Shown here piece after piece: positions 35,337 to 44,621 of a DNA stretch of 48,172 nucleotides; within the stretch, counting starts at the first letter, position 1, and each line of letters begins with the position of its first letter. Position numbers and translations under genes: made by a program. The notes under the pieces are model-generated. The model was given only the letters and a program-made list of their open reading frames with translations, did no database searches and was not told the origin of the DNA. Source of the DNA: Nitrospirota bacterium (GTDB lineage: Bacteria; Nitrospirota; Nitrospiria; SBBL01; JAADHI01); contig JAJDBU010000010.1 of assembly GCA_029261195.1 (NCBI GenBank), positions 1 to 48,172 on the forward strand, in the 5' to 3' direction.

Positions 35337-36551
35337 TTAATGTGCCGTCCATTTCACGGTGTTTAGATCAATTCCCTCTTTTGCCATTTCGTAAAGGGGC
35401 GACATTTCTCGTAGTCTGTTCACTGTTTCAACAACCCGCTCCCCAACGTAGTCAATCTCTTCATCGGTGGTAAAGCGTCCGAGTCCGAAACGAATCGAAG
35501 AATGGGCCAAGTCATCCCCCACACCCAATGCGCGCAGTACATACGATGGCTCCAGGCTTGCGGTCGTACAGGCCGAACCGGAGGACAGGGCGATCTCTTT
35601 TAAACCCATCAAAAGCGACTCCCCCTCCACATAAGCAAAGCTCAGGTTCAGGTTTTGCGGAAGTCGTTTTTCCGGATGGCCGTTGAGATAGACTTCATCC
35701 AATTCCTTCATGAGATGGTCCTGGAGTTTAAGCCGCATTCGCTTCATTCGGGCCGCTTCTTCGAGCATCTCTTTCCCTGCGATTTCACAGGCCATGCCCA
35801 GACCGACGATGCCGGGCACATTGAGAGTACCGGAGCGCATACCGCGTTCATGTCCGCCGCCGTCAAAGATCGGAGCGAGGCGAACTCGCGGGTTCTTTTT
35901 CCGGACATAAAGCCCGCCGACACCCTTGGGTCCATAGATCTTGTGCGCCGAAAAAGACATGATGTCGATGCCCATCGCATCCACATCCACCGGAAGTTTG
36001 CCGACGCCCTGTGTCGCATCACAATGAAAGAGGATACCATTTTCTTTTGCAATCCGGCCGATTTCCGCAATCGGCTGAATTACCCCGACCTCGTTGTTGG
36101 CATGCATGATGGAGATCAGGATCGTCTTGTCCGTGATGGCTGCCTTGAGCGCCTCAAGATCGATTAATCCATCCCGATCAACCGTTAAATAAGTCACAAC
36201 TGCACCCTCTTTCTCAAGGTGCTTTGCCGTGTCAAGAATCGCCTTATGTTCCGTCACTGCCGTAATAATGTGGTTACCTTTTTCCCGGTACATCTCGGCA
36301 GCGCCCTTCAGGGCGAGGTTGTTCGATTCCGTGGCGCCACTCGTGAAAATGATTTCCTTCGGGTGACAGTGAATCAATTGGGCGATCTGTTCTCTCGATG
36401 TCGCCACTCCCTTTTCCCCCTCCCAACCGAAGGAATGGTTCCGGCTCGCCGCATTCCCGAAAGTTTCCGTAAAATAAGGCAGCATTACTTCCATGACACG
36501 CGGGTCAACGGGTGTAGTTGAATGGTTGTCCAAAAAAATCGGCAGTTTCAT
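35337..36551 (-). CDS. iscS: Cysteine desulfurase IscS
   Basis: IscS is a PLP enzyme that takes sulphur from cysteine for Fe-S clusters, thiolated tRNA and other uses. The 404-residue length equals E. coli IscS. The PLP lysine is Lys204 in [10 protein letters not shown], the PLP-stacking histidine lies in TEHKAI, and the active cysteine is Cys328 in [10 protein letters not shown]. The long loop with SGSACTT is the group I (IscS/NifS) mark. AGGA lies eight bases before the ATG. It follows iscR by 25 bases. Confidence 0.97.
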   Translation of the reverse strand: MKLPIFLDNHSTTPVDPRVMEVMLPYFTETFGNAASRNHSFGWEGEKGVATSREQIAQLIHCHPKEIIFTSGATESNNLALKGAAEMYREKGNHIITAVTEHKAILDTAKHLEKEGAVVTYLTVDRDGLIDLEALKAAITDKTILISIMHANNEVGVIQPIAEIGRIAKENGILFHCDATQGVGKLPVDVDAMGIDIMSFSAHKIYGPKGVGGLYVRKKNPRVRLAPIFDGGGHERGMRSGTLNVPGIVGLGMACEIAGKEMLEEAARMKRMRLKLQDHLMKELDEVYLNGHPEKRLPQNLNLSFAYVEGESLLMGLKEIALSSGSACTTASLEPSYVLRALGVGDDLAHSSIRFGLGRFTTDEEIDYVGERVVETVNRLREMSPLYEMAKEGIDLNTVKWTAH

Positions 36552-36576
36552 ATTTATTTTCCTATCTCCTTATCGT

Positions 36577-37035
36577 TTAAGGCGAAATATTAGATAATCC
36601 CCGGATCGCCTTCTTTTGATCGATCGCCTCATTCTCATTGCAGATCGTATCAATAGTGATGTTGTCCAAAAAGTCCACAAGCTGCTGTTCAATCTTAATC
36701 AGCGGTGTCCGAATGGTACATTGCTCTGTCTGAGAGCAGGAGCTCTCCCCTTCAATGCAACGGATCATTTGAATCGGACCCTCAATCGCTCGAATCACCT
36801 CACCCAATGTGAACTGTTCCGGATCGACCCCTAAAGTATAGCCCCCCTTCGGACCGTTGTGGCTGACAATGATGCCGTTCTTGGAAAGGGTCTGCAAAAT
36901 CTTCGCAAGTTGCTCAAGCGGAATATGGTAGGTCTCCGAGATATTCCGCGTATTCGCAAGAAAGCCTTCTTTCCGGTAGGCCATATAGTTGATGGCCATC
37001 AAGGCATAATCTGTTTTCTTTGTTAACTTCAGCAT
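36577..37035 (-). CDS. iscR: Rrf2-family Fe-S-sensing regulator IscR
   Basis: IscR binds a [2Fe-2S] cluster and represses its own operon when clusters are plentiful. The 152-residue protein has a winged helix at the N terminus (LTKKTDYALMAINYMA...) and the cluster-binding cysteines Cys93, Cys100 and Cys106. The fourth ligand of E. coli IscR, His107, has Arg109 at the matching place. The gene heads the isc operon, with a consensus promoter and two dyads directly upstream. No strong ribosome site precedes the ATG. Confidence 0.9.
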   Translation of the reverse strand: MLKLTKKTDYALMAINYMAYRKEGFLANTRNISETYHIPLEQLAKILQTLSKNGIIVSHNGPKGGYTLGVDPEQFTLGEVIRAIEGPIQMIRCIEGESSCSQTEQCTIRTPLIKIEQQLVDFLDNITIDTICNENEAIDQKKAIRGLSNISP

Positions 37036-37044
37036 AATATTTAT

Positions 37045-37063
37045 GGCGATCTATTTTATCGCC
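37045..37063. promoter_or_regulatory. Leader dyad between promoter and iscR
   Basis: GGCGAT (37045-37050) and ATCGCC (37058-37063) are inverted around a 7-base loop. It may be a second Rrf2 site or a hairpin in the leader. Confidence 0.35.
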
Positions 37064-37078
37064 GATTAATTTAGTCGG
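37062..37078. promoter_or_regulatory. Candidate IscR operator
   Basis: CCGA (37062-37065) and TCGG (37075-37078) flank an AT-rich centre, giving on the minus strand CCGACTAAATTAATCGG. This overlaps the predicted transcription start of iscR and resembles the CGACT-AT-rich-core sites bound by Rrf2 regulators. Inference from position and symmetry. Confidence 0.5.
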
Positions 37079-37082
37079 ACAT

Positions 37083-37111
37083 AATATACCTTTGATATCG
37101 AACCATGTCAA
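37083..37111 (-). promoter_or_regulatory. isc operon promoter (TTGACA-17-TATATT)
   Basis: On the minus strand TTGACA (37111-37106), a 17-base spacer and TATATT (37088-37083) form a consensus promoter about 50 bases before iscR. Confidence 0.8.
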
Positions 37112-37258
37112 GCGCGAATTTAGCGTTTTAAACAGTTCAGCCTGAGCCGAAGCCTGGCCACAGCACGCCGGAGCTTGCTTAAATTAAGAAAAGTGCGCAC
37201 TGACTTCCTGAAACCGCCCCTTGTATTGTCCGCCTCTTCTCTTTTAAACTCCACGCCG

Positions 37259-38989
37259 ATGTTGGAAACTTGGTCAAAAGAAAGCCTCATGAAAGAGGTG
37301 GAAGCCCTTGCGATGATTGCCGCACAACAGGAACCCGCATCGCGTGATGCGGACTATTGGGTGCGTATCGAAAACTTAAGGGAAATTTATCGCGCATCGC
37401 CCGATCTGTTTTCCCACTCTCTCCTGAAATGGCTTCGCAGATTGGCAGAAGGCTCACGTCAACAAGGCTCCCCTAAAGAGGCGCTGGAAACGATCTTCGG
37501 CTACGATCAATTTCGGGCCGGTCAGGAGGAGATCATTCAGGCTGTTCTTTCCGGTCGGGATAGCGTCGGAGTGATGCCGACCGGGGCTGGAAAATCACTC
37601 ACCTATCAGATTCCTGCCAAAATTCTGGAAGGCACGACCCTGGTCATCTCTCCCCTGATTTCTCTTATGAAAGATCAGGTGGACGGGCTGACTGAACTCG
37701 GCATACACGCAACCTACTTAAACTCATCGCTTGAAGCCGATGAGCGACGGAGTCGGATCAGGGGTTTTATGGCGGACAAATATGATCTGGTCTATGTTGC
37801 GCCCGAAGGCCTTGACGGCAGCCTTTTCGATATTTTTTCGCGATGCGAGATCAATCTCATCGCCATTGATGAAGCCCATTGCATTAGTCAGTGGGGGCAC
37901 GATTTTCGGCCTTCTTATCGTAACCTCTCCGGCTTGAAGTCTCATTTCGGGCATATTCCGGTACTCGCCTTGACGGCCACGGCGACCGATAAGGTCATCG
38001 ATGATATTGTTCAGCAGATGGGCATGACCACGCCCTTCCGTTACAGAGGCTCCTTCTACCGGAAAAATCTTCGACTCCATGTCTATAAAAAGGGGAACGG
38101 TCGGAATACGAAACAGGACATCCTTAGACTGGTACAGTCGCGTCGGGGGCAGTCGGGCATCATTTATTGCCTCAGCCGGAAAGCCGTGGAACAGATGGCG
38201 ACTTATCTGGCCAATCAGGATATTCAGGTCATGCCCTATCATGCCGGGCTGTCGCATGAGCGCCGGGCGCAGGCTCAGGAGGCCTTTCAAAGAGATGATA
38301 TCGAGGTCATCGTTGCAACCGTGGCTTTTGGCATGGGCATTGATAAATCAAATGTTCGCTACATCATCCATCGTGATATGCCAAAAAGCGTTGATGGCTA
38401 TTATCAGGAAATTGGCCGTGCCGGTCGGGATGGCGTGGGCAGCGATTGCGTCCTTTTTTATTCCTGGTCAGAGGTCATGAGCTACGAGCGGTTTTTGAGC
38501 GATCTGGAAGATTTGAACCTGAAAGAACGTATTCATGCGGAGACGCGGGCGATGTTTAATCTGGCGGAGCGCACAGCTTGTCGCCAGCAGGCATTGGTGG
38601 CCCATTTTGCCGAGGTCATCCCCCCTTGTGAAACGGCTTGTGATTTCTGTTCCGGCAAGGATATCCTGGAGGAGTTGAGTCCGGTAAAAGAAAGCCGCAA
38701 GCGCTCGAAACGCGTCAGCCCCCCTGCCGTTCAGGCCCCTCACTCCGACGCCCTGGAGCTTGAATTTTCAGAAGAATTGCTGGATCGTTTGAAAAAGCTG
38801 CGTAGACGGCTCGCCGATGAACGGGGCATTCCTGCCTATCTTGTTTTCAGCGACGCAGTCTTAATGCAGATGGCCTCTTTAAAACCTCTGACGGAGGATG
38901 CACTGTTGCAAGTCAGCGGGGTAGGCCCGAAAAAACTGACCGCTTACGGGGCCTTTTTCCTGGGGGTCTTGCGGGAGGCTGCCTCATAG
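37259..38989 (+). CDS. recQ: RecQ-family ATP-dependent DNA helicase lacking the RQC winged helix
   Basis: RecQ unwinds DNA 3' to 5' in recombination and repair. Motifs in order: DQFRAGQEEI (motif 0), Walker A PTGAGKS near 107-113, IDEAHCISQWGHDFRP, ALTATAT, and QEIGRAGRDG. A four-cysteine zinc site follows (ACRQQ...CETACDFC), then after a basic linker an HRDC domain at the C terminus. The winged-helix RQC domain expected between zinc site and HRDC is absent. Conversely, about 75 extra residues precede the helicase core. The start is uncertain: TTG 37175, ATG 37259 and ATG 37289 are all in frame and none has a good site. It diverges from the isc operon. Confidence 0.88.
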   Translation: MLETWSKESLMKEVEALAMIAAQQEPASRDADYWVRIENLREIYRASPDLFSHSLLKWLRRLAEGSRQQGSPKEALETIFGYDQFRAGQEEIIQAVLSGRDSVGVMPTGAGKSLTYQIPAKILEGTTLVISPLISLMKDQVDGLTELGIHATYLNSSLEADERRSRIRGFMADKYDLVYVAPEGLDGSLFDIFSRCEINLIAIDEAHCISQWGHDFRPSYRNLSGLKSHFGHIPVLALTATATDKVIDDIVQQMGMTTPFRYRGSFYRKNLRLHVYKKGNGRNTKQDILRLVQSRRGQSGIIYCLSRKAVEQMATYLANQDIQVMPYHAGLSHERRAQAQEAFQRDDIEVIVATVAFGMGIDKSNVRYIIHRDMPKSVDGYYQEIGRAGRDGVGSDCVLFYSWSEVMSYERFLSDLEDLNLKERIHAETRAMFNLAERTACRQQALVAHFAEVIPPCETACDFCSGKDILEELSPVKESRKRSKRVSPPAVQAPHSDALELEFSEELLDRLKKLRRRLADERGIPAYLVFSDAVLMQMASLKPLTEDALLQVSGVGPKKLTAYGAFFLGVLREAAS

Positions 38990-39059
38990 ATTTCAATATT
39001 CCCCTATGCTAGACTTTCGACGTTTTTCTCATAGATTAAAGAGGTAAAGGAAAATCATA

Positions 39060-40100
39060 ATGCGGTCATTTATCCGGGAAATGGAAGAAAAGGCGATCAG
39101 GGGAGAACGGCTCTCTTACGGAGAGGGTTGCCGTCTGATCAGAGCCGAGGGTCCCGATATTCTGGACCTCATCTCATCGGCCAATCGGGTTCGGCTTCAT
39201 TATTTTGGAGATCAGATCAGCCTTTGTTCGATTGTGAACACCAAGTCGGGCGACTGTTCGGAAAACTGTAGTTTCTGTTCACAATCCGCTTATCATGGGA
39301 CACCAATTGAAACCTACCCCCTTCTTGATTCGACTGCGATACTTGATGCGGCAAAGACGGCGGCGGACAATAATGCAGAGGCCTTTGGCCTGGTTGCAGC
39401 CTGGTGGGGCTTGCGGGAAGGGCCGGAGCTTGAGGCCATTCTTGAGCGGATTCGAGATCTTGCGGCCGCCGGACACCTTCGAACCGACGCCTCGCTCGGC
39501 ATCATTGACACAGAGGCCATTGCCTTTAAACTCAAAGACGCGGGCCTTGCTTACTACAATCACAATCTCGAAACGGCGCGTTCCTTTTTCCCGAAGGTTT
39601 GCGACACCCATTCTTATGATGATCGCCTGAAGACGATAGAATACTGCAAAAGCGCAGGCATGGGAGTCTGCTCCGGTGGTATTTTCGGCATGGGAGAAAA
39701 CCTGGACCAACGGGTCGAACTCGCCGTGGCCCTTCAGGAACTGGACGTCGATGTGGTGCCGCTCAATTTCTTAAATGCGATAAAAGACACACCCCTTGAA
39801 GACATGACTCCGCTCCGTCCGATGGAAATATTAAAAATCATTGCCTTGTTTCGCCTGATGCTGCCTTCAAAAGACATCATGACGGCGGGTGGGCGGGAGA
39901 TCCATCTGCGCGACCTTCAATCCTGGATGTTTAGCGCCGGGGCAAGCCATACCCTGGTCGGGAACTATCTCACGACTTCGGGCCGAAATACGGATGATGA
40001 CCTGAAAATGATTGAAGATTTAGACCTGAAACATAAGACGGCCTGTCATGAAGACTTGGTGACAAAAGAAAATTTAGTGCAGCTAGAACAAGCCTCTTAA
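39060..40100 (+). CDS. bioB: Biotin synthase BioB (radical SAM)
   Basis: BioB inserts sulphur into dethiobiotin to make biotin. The 346-residue protein has the radical SAM cluster cysteines Cys66, Cys70 and Cys73 in CSENCSFCSQS. The YYNHNLETA and VCSGGIFGMGE boxes and the C-terminal GGREIHLRDLQ carry the residues that hold the [2Fe-2S] cluster and substrate in known BioB. GNYLTTSGR near the end is typical too. AAAGGA lies about nine bases before the ATG. No other bio genes are in the window. The enzyme depends on Fe-S supply from the nearby isc operon. Confidence 0.92.
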   Translation: MRSFIREMEEKAIRGERLSYGEGCRLIRAEGPDILDLISSANRVRLHYFGDQISLCSIVNTKSGDCSENCSFCSQSAYHGTPIETYPLLDSTAILDAAKTAADNNAEAFGLVAAWWGLREGPELEAILERIRDLAAAGHLRTDASLGIIDTEAIAFKLKDAGLAYYNHNLETARSFFPKVCDTHSYDDRLKTIEYCKSAGMGVCSGGIFGMGENLDQRVELAVALQELDVDVVPLNFLNAIKDTPLEDMTPLRPMEILKIIALFRLMLPSKDIMTAGGREIHLRDLQSWMFSAGASHTLVGNYLTTSGRNTDDDLKMIEDLDLKHKTACHEDLVTKENLVQLEQAS

Positions 40101-40133
40101 GATAAATATATTTGCAGAAGGAGCGTAACAACA

Positions 40134-41807
40134 ATGGACTGTGACCCCAGAAAACAGAGCCGGATTATCCTGGATGGACCCGATCGTGCCCCTGCCCGTG
40201 CCATGCTGAAAGGGATCGGCCTGTCGAATGAAGACCTGACCAAACCCATCATCGGCGTGGCCAATACCTGGATCGAAACGATGCCCTGCAACTACCACCT
40301 TCGCAGGCTTTCTGCGAAGGTGAAAGAGGGGATTCGCGCAGCAGGTGGCACCCCGATTGAGTACAATACGATTGCCATTTCAGATGGTATTACGATGGGC
40401 ACAGAGGGCATGAAGACCTCTCTCATCAGCCGTGAGATCGTGGCCGACTCGATTGAGTTGGTGGCACGCGGACATTTTTTCGACGGCGTCATCGCCCTTT
40501 CAGGATGCGACAAAACCATCCCCGGTGCGGTCATGGCCCTGGCCCGACTTAATCTGCCTTCACTCATGCTTTACGGCGGTTCCATTGCGCCGGGCCAATT
40601 TAAAGGCCACGATGTGACGATTCAGGATGTCTTTGAGGCCGTGGGTTCGGTTGCAAAGGGGAAGATGTCGATGGACGATCTGGCTGTTCTGGAAGATAAT
40701 GCCTGTCCGGGGCCGGGCGCCTGCGGAGGTCAGTTTACCGCCAATACCATGGCGACCGCTTTTGAAGTCCTGGGTATTTCCTACATGGGCAGCGGAGACG
40801 TGCCGGCAATGGATGCCGAAAAAGATCAGGTGGCCTTTGATGCCGGCAAATTGGTCATGACGCTTTTGAAAAATGACCTCCGGCCCGACCAGATTATCAC
40901 CAGAGAATCTATCGAAAATGCCATCGCCGCCGTTGCCGTCACGGGTGGATCGACCAACGCCGTGCTTCATCTTCTCGCCGTAGCACGGGAAATGGATATC
41001 CCCCTCAATATTGACGACTTCGACCGGATCAGCGAAAAGACCCCCCTGCTTGCCGATCTGAAACCGGGGGGGAAATATGTCGCCTCCGACATGCACCGGG
41101 CAGGTGGTATCCGTCTGATTGCGAAACGTTTGCTTGATGCCGGTGTGCTCCATCCAAATGTCATGACGGTCAGCGGTAAGACGATTGGTGCGGAAGCGGA
41201 AACAGCGAAAGAAACACCGGGACAGGATGTCATCCGACCGCTTTCAAACCCCAAAAAGGCGACCGGGGGACTGGTGATTTTAAAAGGGAATCTGGCACCT
41301 GAAGGCTGTGTCATCAAGGTTGCAGGCCATGAGCGCATGTATCACCAGGGTCCGGCGAAAGTCTTTAACTGCGAAGAAGATGCCTTTGCTGCGGTACAAT
41401 CAAACAGTATTGAGGCGGGCGATGTGATTGTGATTCGTTATGAAGGCCCGAAAGGTGGGCCTGGAATGCGGGAGATGCTGGGTGTCACGGCTGCAATCGT
41501 CGGAGCGGGACTGGGTGATTCAGTGGCCTTGATGACGGATGGCCGTTTTTCCGGGGCCACTCGCGGACTGATGGCCGGACATGTTTCACCGGAAGCCGCC
41601 GTTCGCGGGCCAATCGCCGCACTCAAAGACGGCGATCTTATTACCTTCGATATCGACAAACGAAACTTGAGCGTTGCATTGAGCGATGCCGAATTTCAGG
41701 CGCGTTTGTCAGAATGGAAGGAACCGATTCCACGTTATAAAAGTGGTGTGATGGCAAAATACGCCCGCCATGTCTCATCGGCCTCTGAAGGGGCCATGAC
41801 AAGTTAA
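40134..41807 (+). CDS. ilvD: Dihydroxy-acid dehydratase IlvD
   Basis: IlvD makes the 2-keto acids for valine, leucine and isoleucine. The 557-residue length is usual. The three cluster cysteines are visible: Cys52 (MPCNYH), Cys125 (SGCDKTIPG) and Cys197 ([13 protein letters not shown]). The C-terminal [11 protein letters not shown] and [11 protein letters not shown] are also family boxes. AAGGAG precedes the ATG with a ten-base spacer. It follows bioB by 33 bases and precedes the Kelch gene by 18, so these three may be one transcript. Confidence 0.97.
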   Translation: MDCDPRKQSRIILDGPDRAPARAMLKGIGLSNEDLTKPIIGVANTWIETMPCNYHLRRLSAKVKEGIRAAGGTPIEYNTIAISDGITMGTEGMKTSLISREIVADSIELVARGHFFDGVIALSGCDKTIPGAVMALARLNLPSLMLYGGSIAPGQFKGHDVTIQDVFEAVGSVAKGKMSMDDLAVLEDNACPGPGACGGQFTANTMATAFEVLGISYMGSGDVPAMDAEKDQVAFDAGKLVMTLLKNDLRPDQIITRESIENAIAAVAVTGGSTNAVLHLLAVAREMDIPLNIDDFDRISEKTPLLADLKPGGKYVASDMHRAGGIRLIAKRLLDAGVLHPNVMTVSGKTIGAEAETAKETPGQDVIRPLSNPKKATGGLVILKGNLAPEGCVIKVAGHERMYHQGPAKVFNCEEDAFAAVQSNSIEAGDVIVIRYEGPKGGPGMREMLGVTAAIVGAGLGDSVALMTDGRFSGATRGLMAGHVSPEAAVRGPIAALKDGDLITFDIDKRNLSVALSDAEFQARLSEWKEPIPRYKSGVMAKYARHVSSASEGAMTS

Positions 41808-41825
41808 GTTAGGAAAATTGACACT

Positions 41826-42764
41826 ATGAGTCTTCCGACAGCATCCGGTTCCTGGAACATCTTACAGTCCATGTCGACGGCGCGCTCGCATCCGGCGGTG
41901 GCGGCATTCGAAGGGAAGATCTATGCCTTCGGTGGCGGTGGCCCGAATTTTCTTAGTCTGAATACCTCTGAAGTTTACGACCCTACCTTAAACCAGTGGT
42001 CTCCTGTTTGTTCAATGCCGACGACTCGTTCCGGTGCGATGGCGGCCGTGCTGGGGGATGTGATTTATGTGATGGGCGGCGGTTTCAAAAAGCCGGATGG
42101 GAAGTTCAAGTTTCTCACAACGGTAGAGGCCTATTATCCCTTAGAAGACCGCTGGGAAGAAAAACCTGCCCTACTCCAACCTCATGATTACCCCGCCTGT
42201 GCTGTCCTTGACGGTCAGATCTATATCATAGGAGGACACCATCCCGATGCCACAGAAGGAGGCCCGCAAACCGATCCGGCTTTCGCCTTTTCTCAACGCT
42301 GGGATGGAAAATCTGAGCAATGGGAAGAAATCCCTCTAATGCCGACACCCCGTTTTGCTTCTTCTGCCGTGAGCATTGACAACAAAATTTGGGTCATGGG
42401 AGGTGTCGCCTTCACCCCGGAAGGTTTTAACGAATACGACTTGATCGAGATTTTTGACCCCCAACACGGAACATGGTCTCGGAGTACTGTTTCCCTTCCC
42501 TGGTCTTCTGCTGGTCAGGGCACCTGTCTGCTTAATGGCTGCCTTTACAGCTTCGGCGGATTTCGAGAAGGGGTCGGTATCGGCTTACATGCTGCGGTCT
42601 GCAACTTGTCCGAAAAAAACTGGTCGGAGCTTCCAGAGATGCCACATAGGCGTGCCGCAATGGGTGTGGTCGTTATTAATGAAACGATCTACCTCATCGG
42701 GGGCTGGCGTGCGGACCGTTCGGTAAAAGACTCTGTCGTCGCCTATCAAGATACGCGGTCTTAA
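41826..42764 (+). CDS. Six-blade Kelch-repeat beta-propeller protein
   Basis: The 312-residue protein consists of six Kelch units, each with a hydrophobic strand ending in a double glycine (IYAFGGG, IYVMGGG, IYIIGGH, IWVMGGV, LYSFGGF, IYLIGGW) and most with a W about 20 residues later (NQWSP, DRWEE, EQWEE, GTWSR, KNWSE). A six-bladed propeller is predicted. There is no signal peptide, so it should be cytoplasmic. N-acetylneuraminate epimerase (NanM) has this fold but is exported, so that name is not given. It follows ilvD by 18 bases. Confidence 0.85.
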   Translation: MSLPTASGSWNILQSMSTARSHPAVAAFEGKIYAFGGGGPNFLSLNTSEVYDPTLNQWSPVCSMPTTRSGAMAAVLGDVIYVMGGGFKKPDGKFKFLTTVEAYYPLEDRWEEKPALLQPHDYPACAVLDGQIYIIGGHHPDATEGGPQTDPAFAFSQRWDGKSEQWEEIPLMPTPRFASSAVSIDNKIWVMGGVAFTPEGFNEYDLIEIFDPQHGTWSRSTVSLPWSSAGQGTCLLNGCLYSFGGFREGVGIGLHAAVCNLSEKNWSELPEMPHRRAAMGVVVINETIYLIGGWRADRSVKDSVVAYQDTRS

Positions 42765-43134
42765 CAAAGCGTCCCTCCCCATCTCATTGCTGAATGCAGG
42801 AGCCTGAATTCAAACACACAAAATAAAATAATCAACCAATCCATCCATCCTTTTTTTTATCCAAAGCCCCTTTCGCCTCAAAGGCTGTGAGTGCTTCGAG
42901 CAGTCCTCCGGTACGCCAAAAAAGACGAGGGTTCCACGTCCTTGACTTTGCTCAAGCGAAGCTCCTATTCTGAGAATAAATATCAATGTCAGCGACTAAA
43001 TAAAATGGAAAAGCGACACTAAGGGGGTGGTGCCTATGCATAAAAAGTCAGTCGTCGTTTATTTCTGATTAGAACACCAGTACTTGAAACGCTGCTTTTG
43101 TAGCGGTATTTCAGGACGAAAAAGGAGGAATAAA
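42765..43134. other. Intergenic region, possible weak promoter
   Basis: No gene is visible. TTGACT (42942-42947) with TATTCT 18 bases later (42966-42971) is a possible promoter for the exported protein. A small hairpin (CGCTGC/GTAGCG, about 43090-43106) precedes its ribosome site. Confidence 0.35.
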
Positions 43135-43653
43135 ATGAAAGGATATAAGATATTTCTCATGGTAGTGATGCTTCTTTTGATGCCGGTTTTCTCATCCGCC
43201 CGTGCAGAAAGCTACCCTTATCTGTTGGAACGGAATCTCACATCACATCGAAGCATCGCCAGCTCGGTTTGGGCTGTGATGGGTGACATGGTTTTTTTGA
43301 GTACTGAAGAACGCACCCTGCGGACCTTTGGGCTCAGTGAATGGAAACAGGAAGGATTTGCCATGCCGAAAGAAGGGGATGAGGTTTCACTCATCCTGGA
43401 TTATGGCAATACCATCATTGACATCACTGAATCGGGTGGTAAGGGTGGTTTCTTTGGAAACGAAGTCAGCGGAAAGGTTCATCTCTTCAACGGCCCACAC
43501 ATGTGGATCGCGATCAAAACGAATGATGGCGAAATGCAGGCTTTTGCCCTGAAAGATGCTGCCGCGACAAAATTAAATGGCATCGAATCCGGCAGACCCA
43601 TCATATTGGCTTTGGATGGAGAGAATCGGGTGATGGATGTTTTTCGACCTTGA
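43135..43653 (+). CDS. Exported protein of unknown function with internal duplication
   Basis: The 172-residue product has a cleavable signal peptide (MKGYKIFLMVVMLLLMPVFS, cleavage after ARA). The ATG at 43135 is preceded by a perfect AAAGGAGG site; an upstream in-frame ATG is not. The mature part contains two similar units of about 50 residues. Unit one: FLSTEERTLRTFGL...GDEVSLILDYGNTIIDI. Unit two: AIKTNDGEMQAFAL...GRPIILALDGENRVMDV. Both look like small beta-barrels, and a Gly-rich segment (GGKGGFFG) lies between them. The family is not recognised. A good terminator follows. Confidence 0.75.
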   Translation: MKGYKIFLMVVMLLLMPVFSSARAESYPYLLERNLTSHRSIASSVWAVMGDMVFLSTEERTLRTFGLSEWKQEGFAMPKEGDEVSLILDYGNTIIDITESGGKGGFFGNEVSGKVHLFNGPHMWIAIKTNDGEMQAFALKDAAATKLNGIESGRPIILALDGENRVMDVFRP

Positions 43654-43679
43654 ATCAAGTAGGTTCGTCTGTAAACCCT

Positions 43680-43716
43680 AAAGCCGTCCCGCAAAAAATC
43701 TGTGGGGCGGCTTTTT
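43680..43716 (+). terminator. Intrinsic terminator after the exported-protein gene
   Basis: AAGCCGTCCC (43681-43690) pairs with GGGGCGGCTT (43704-43713) with one G-T pair, and TTTTT follows through 43716. It also overlaps the stop codon of the opposing CHAP gene. Confidence 0.8.
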
Positions 43717-44314
43717 AGGTGCTGGACTTTGGACGAAGCCAGCCTTCCGGGACGAGCTTTCCGCCGGGAACTTTCGGGCCGGTAACGGTGTGTGTGGCGG
43801 AATCGTAAGGCAGTATACCGGTGCCGTGTTGAGAAAAGTTCTGTTCAATGACCTCTATGTGGTCATTTGCGACTGAGGTGATGATTGCAACATGGCCGTA
43901 AGGCCCACCTTTAAAAACGATAATATCATCGGGGAGTGGCGCAGTCGATCCGCCATTTTTGAAGGCATTGAGGCCCTTAGCCTCTGCCGTTTTAAAATAG
44001 TTCTTCGCGTCTCCAGCCCAAAGTTTTCCCGTCATCCCGTCGCGTGTTTCAATGCCCTTGACACGGTGATAGAAGCGTCGGACATATTCAACACACTGAT
44101 ATTGTAGACCGTAGACGGAATTCCCCTGACAACTGCCATAAGGATATGTGCCGTTGGATCGGGCGGGAACACCCTTGTAGGAAGCAATTGTAGAGGCGCA
44201 GGGTGCCCCTGCTGAAGGTTTTCCGCTTGCCGGCAATGCACTAAGAATCATTACGATGAAGAGAGTAAAAAGGGGAAGGGATCGATTTCTTAGAGTGGAT
44301 GATTGTCGAAGCAT
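43715..44314 (-). CDS. Exported CHAP-domain hydrolase
   Basis: CHAP domains are NlpC/P60-related amidases or endopeptidases that cut peptidoglycan peptides or glutathionylspermidine. The 199-residue protein has a signal peptide (hydrophobic 13-28, ending ALPASG). The catalytic Cys74 is in YQCVEYVRRFY, His141 in GGPYGHVAIITSV, and the third polar residue is in VIEQNF. Six conserved residues around W99 and PDDIIVF fit the family. Periplasmic cell-wall hydrolysis is most likely. The gene is alone on the minus strand and its 3' end sits on the terminator of the converging gene. Confidence 0.87.
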   Translation of the reverse strand: MLRQSSTLRNRSLPLFTLFIVMILSALPASGKPSAGAPCASTIASYKGVPARSNGTYPYGSCQGNSVYGLQYQCVEYVRRFYHRVKGIETRDGMTGKLWAGDAKNYFKTAEAKGLNAFKNGGSTAPLPDDIIVFKGGPYGHVAIITSVANDHIEVIEQNFSQHGTGILPYDSATHTVTGPKVPGGKLVPEGWLRPKSST

Positions 44315-44621
44315 TCCGAGCAGGGTAGTAAATTCTTTATTGAAAGGTCAAATTTAAAAAAATCATCTCTAGTATTCAGTTGAGCAGTTTATCTGCAAAA
44401 GTAGATTCTAAAGCGCTTTTCTCTCCTTTTTTAGGCATTTCAAAAAGTATTTCAGTGTCGATCGCCCGATTGCTATTGAAGCCTATTTTTCAATAAGCTC
44501 TGCCCTGAGAGATCTGTTGACATTCTTAAGGGGGGGTGATAATTAAGCCTCGCATGTCGCCCCGAGTACGTAATAGGTACGATCAAGGAAAAATCATCTT
44601 TCTAAAGGAGAGAAGCTAGCG
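44315..44621. other. Intergenic region with the purE promoter
   Basis: No gene is visible. A hairpin, TATTGAA (44474-44480) with TTCAATA (44489-44495), and a promoter-like TTGACA are present. The region separates the CHAP gene from the divergent purE. Confidence 0.4.
44517..44543 (+). promoter_or_regulatory. Candidate purE promoter (TTGACA with extended TGATAAT)
   Basis: A perfect TTGACA (44517-44522) is followed by GATAAT (44538-44543), which is preceded by T as in an extended -10. The spacing of 15 bases is short, and a G-run lies between, so strength is uncertain. Confidence 0.45.

Noticed and set aside
37724-38290. A 188-codon minus-strand frame inside recQ
   Set aside because: It lies opposite the helicase motifs and is not protein-like.
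40560-41153. A 197-codon minus-strand frame inside ilvD
   Set aside because: It is the shadow of a well-conserved gene and has no recognisable motif or ribosome site.
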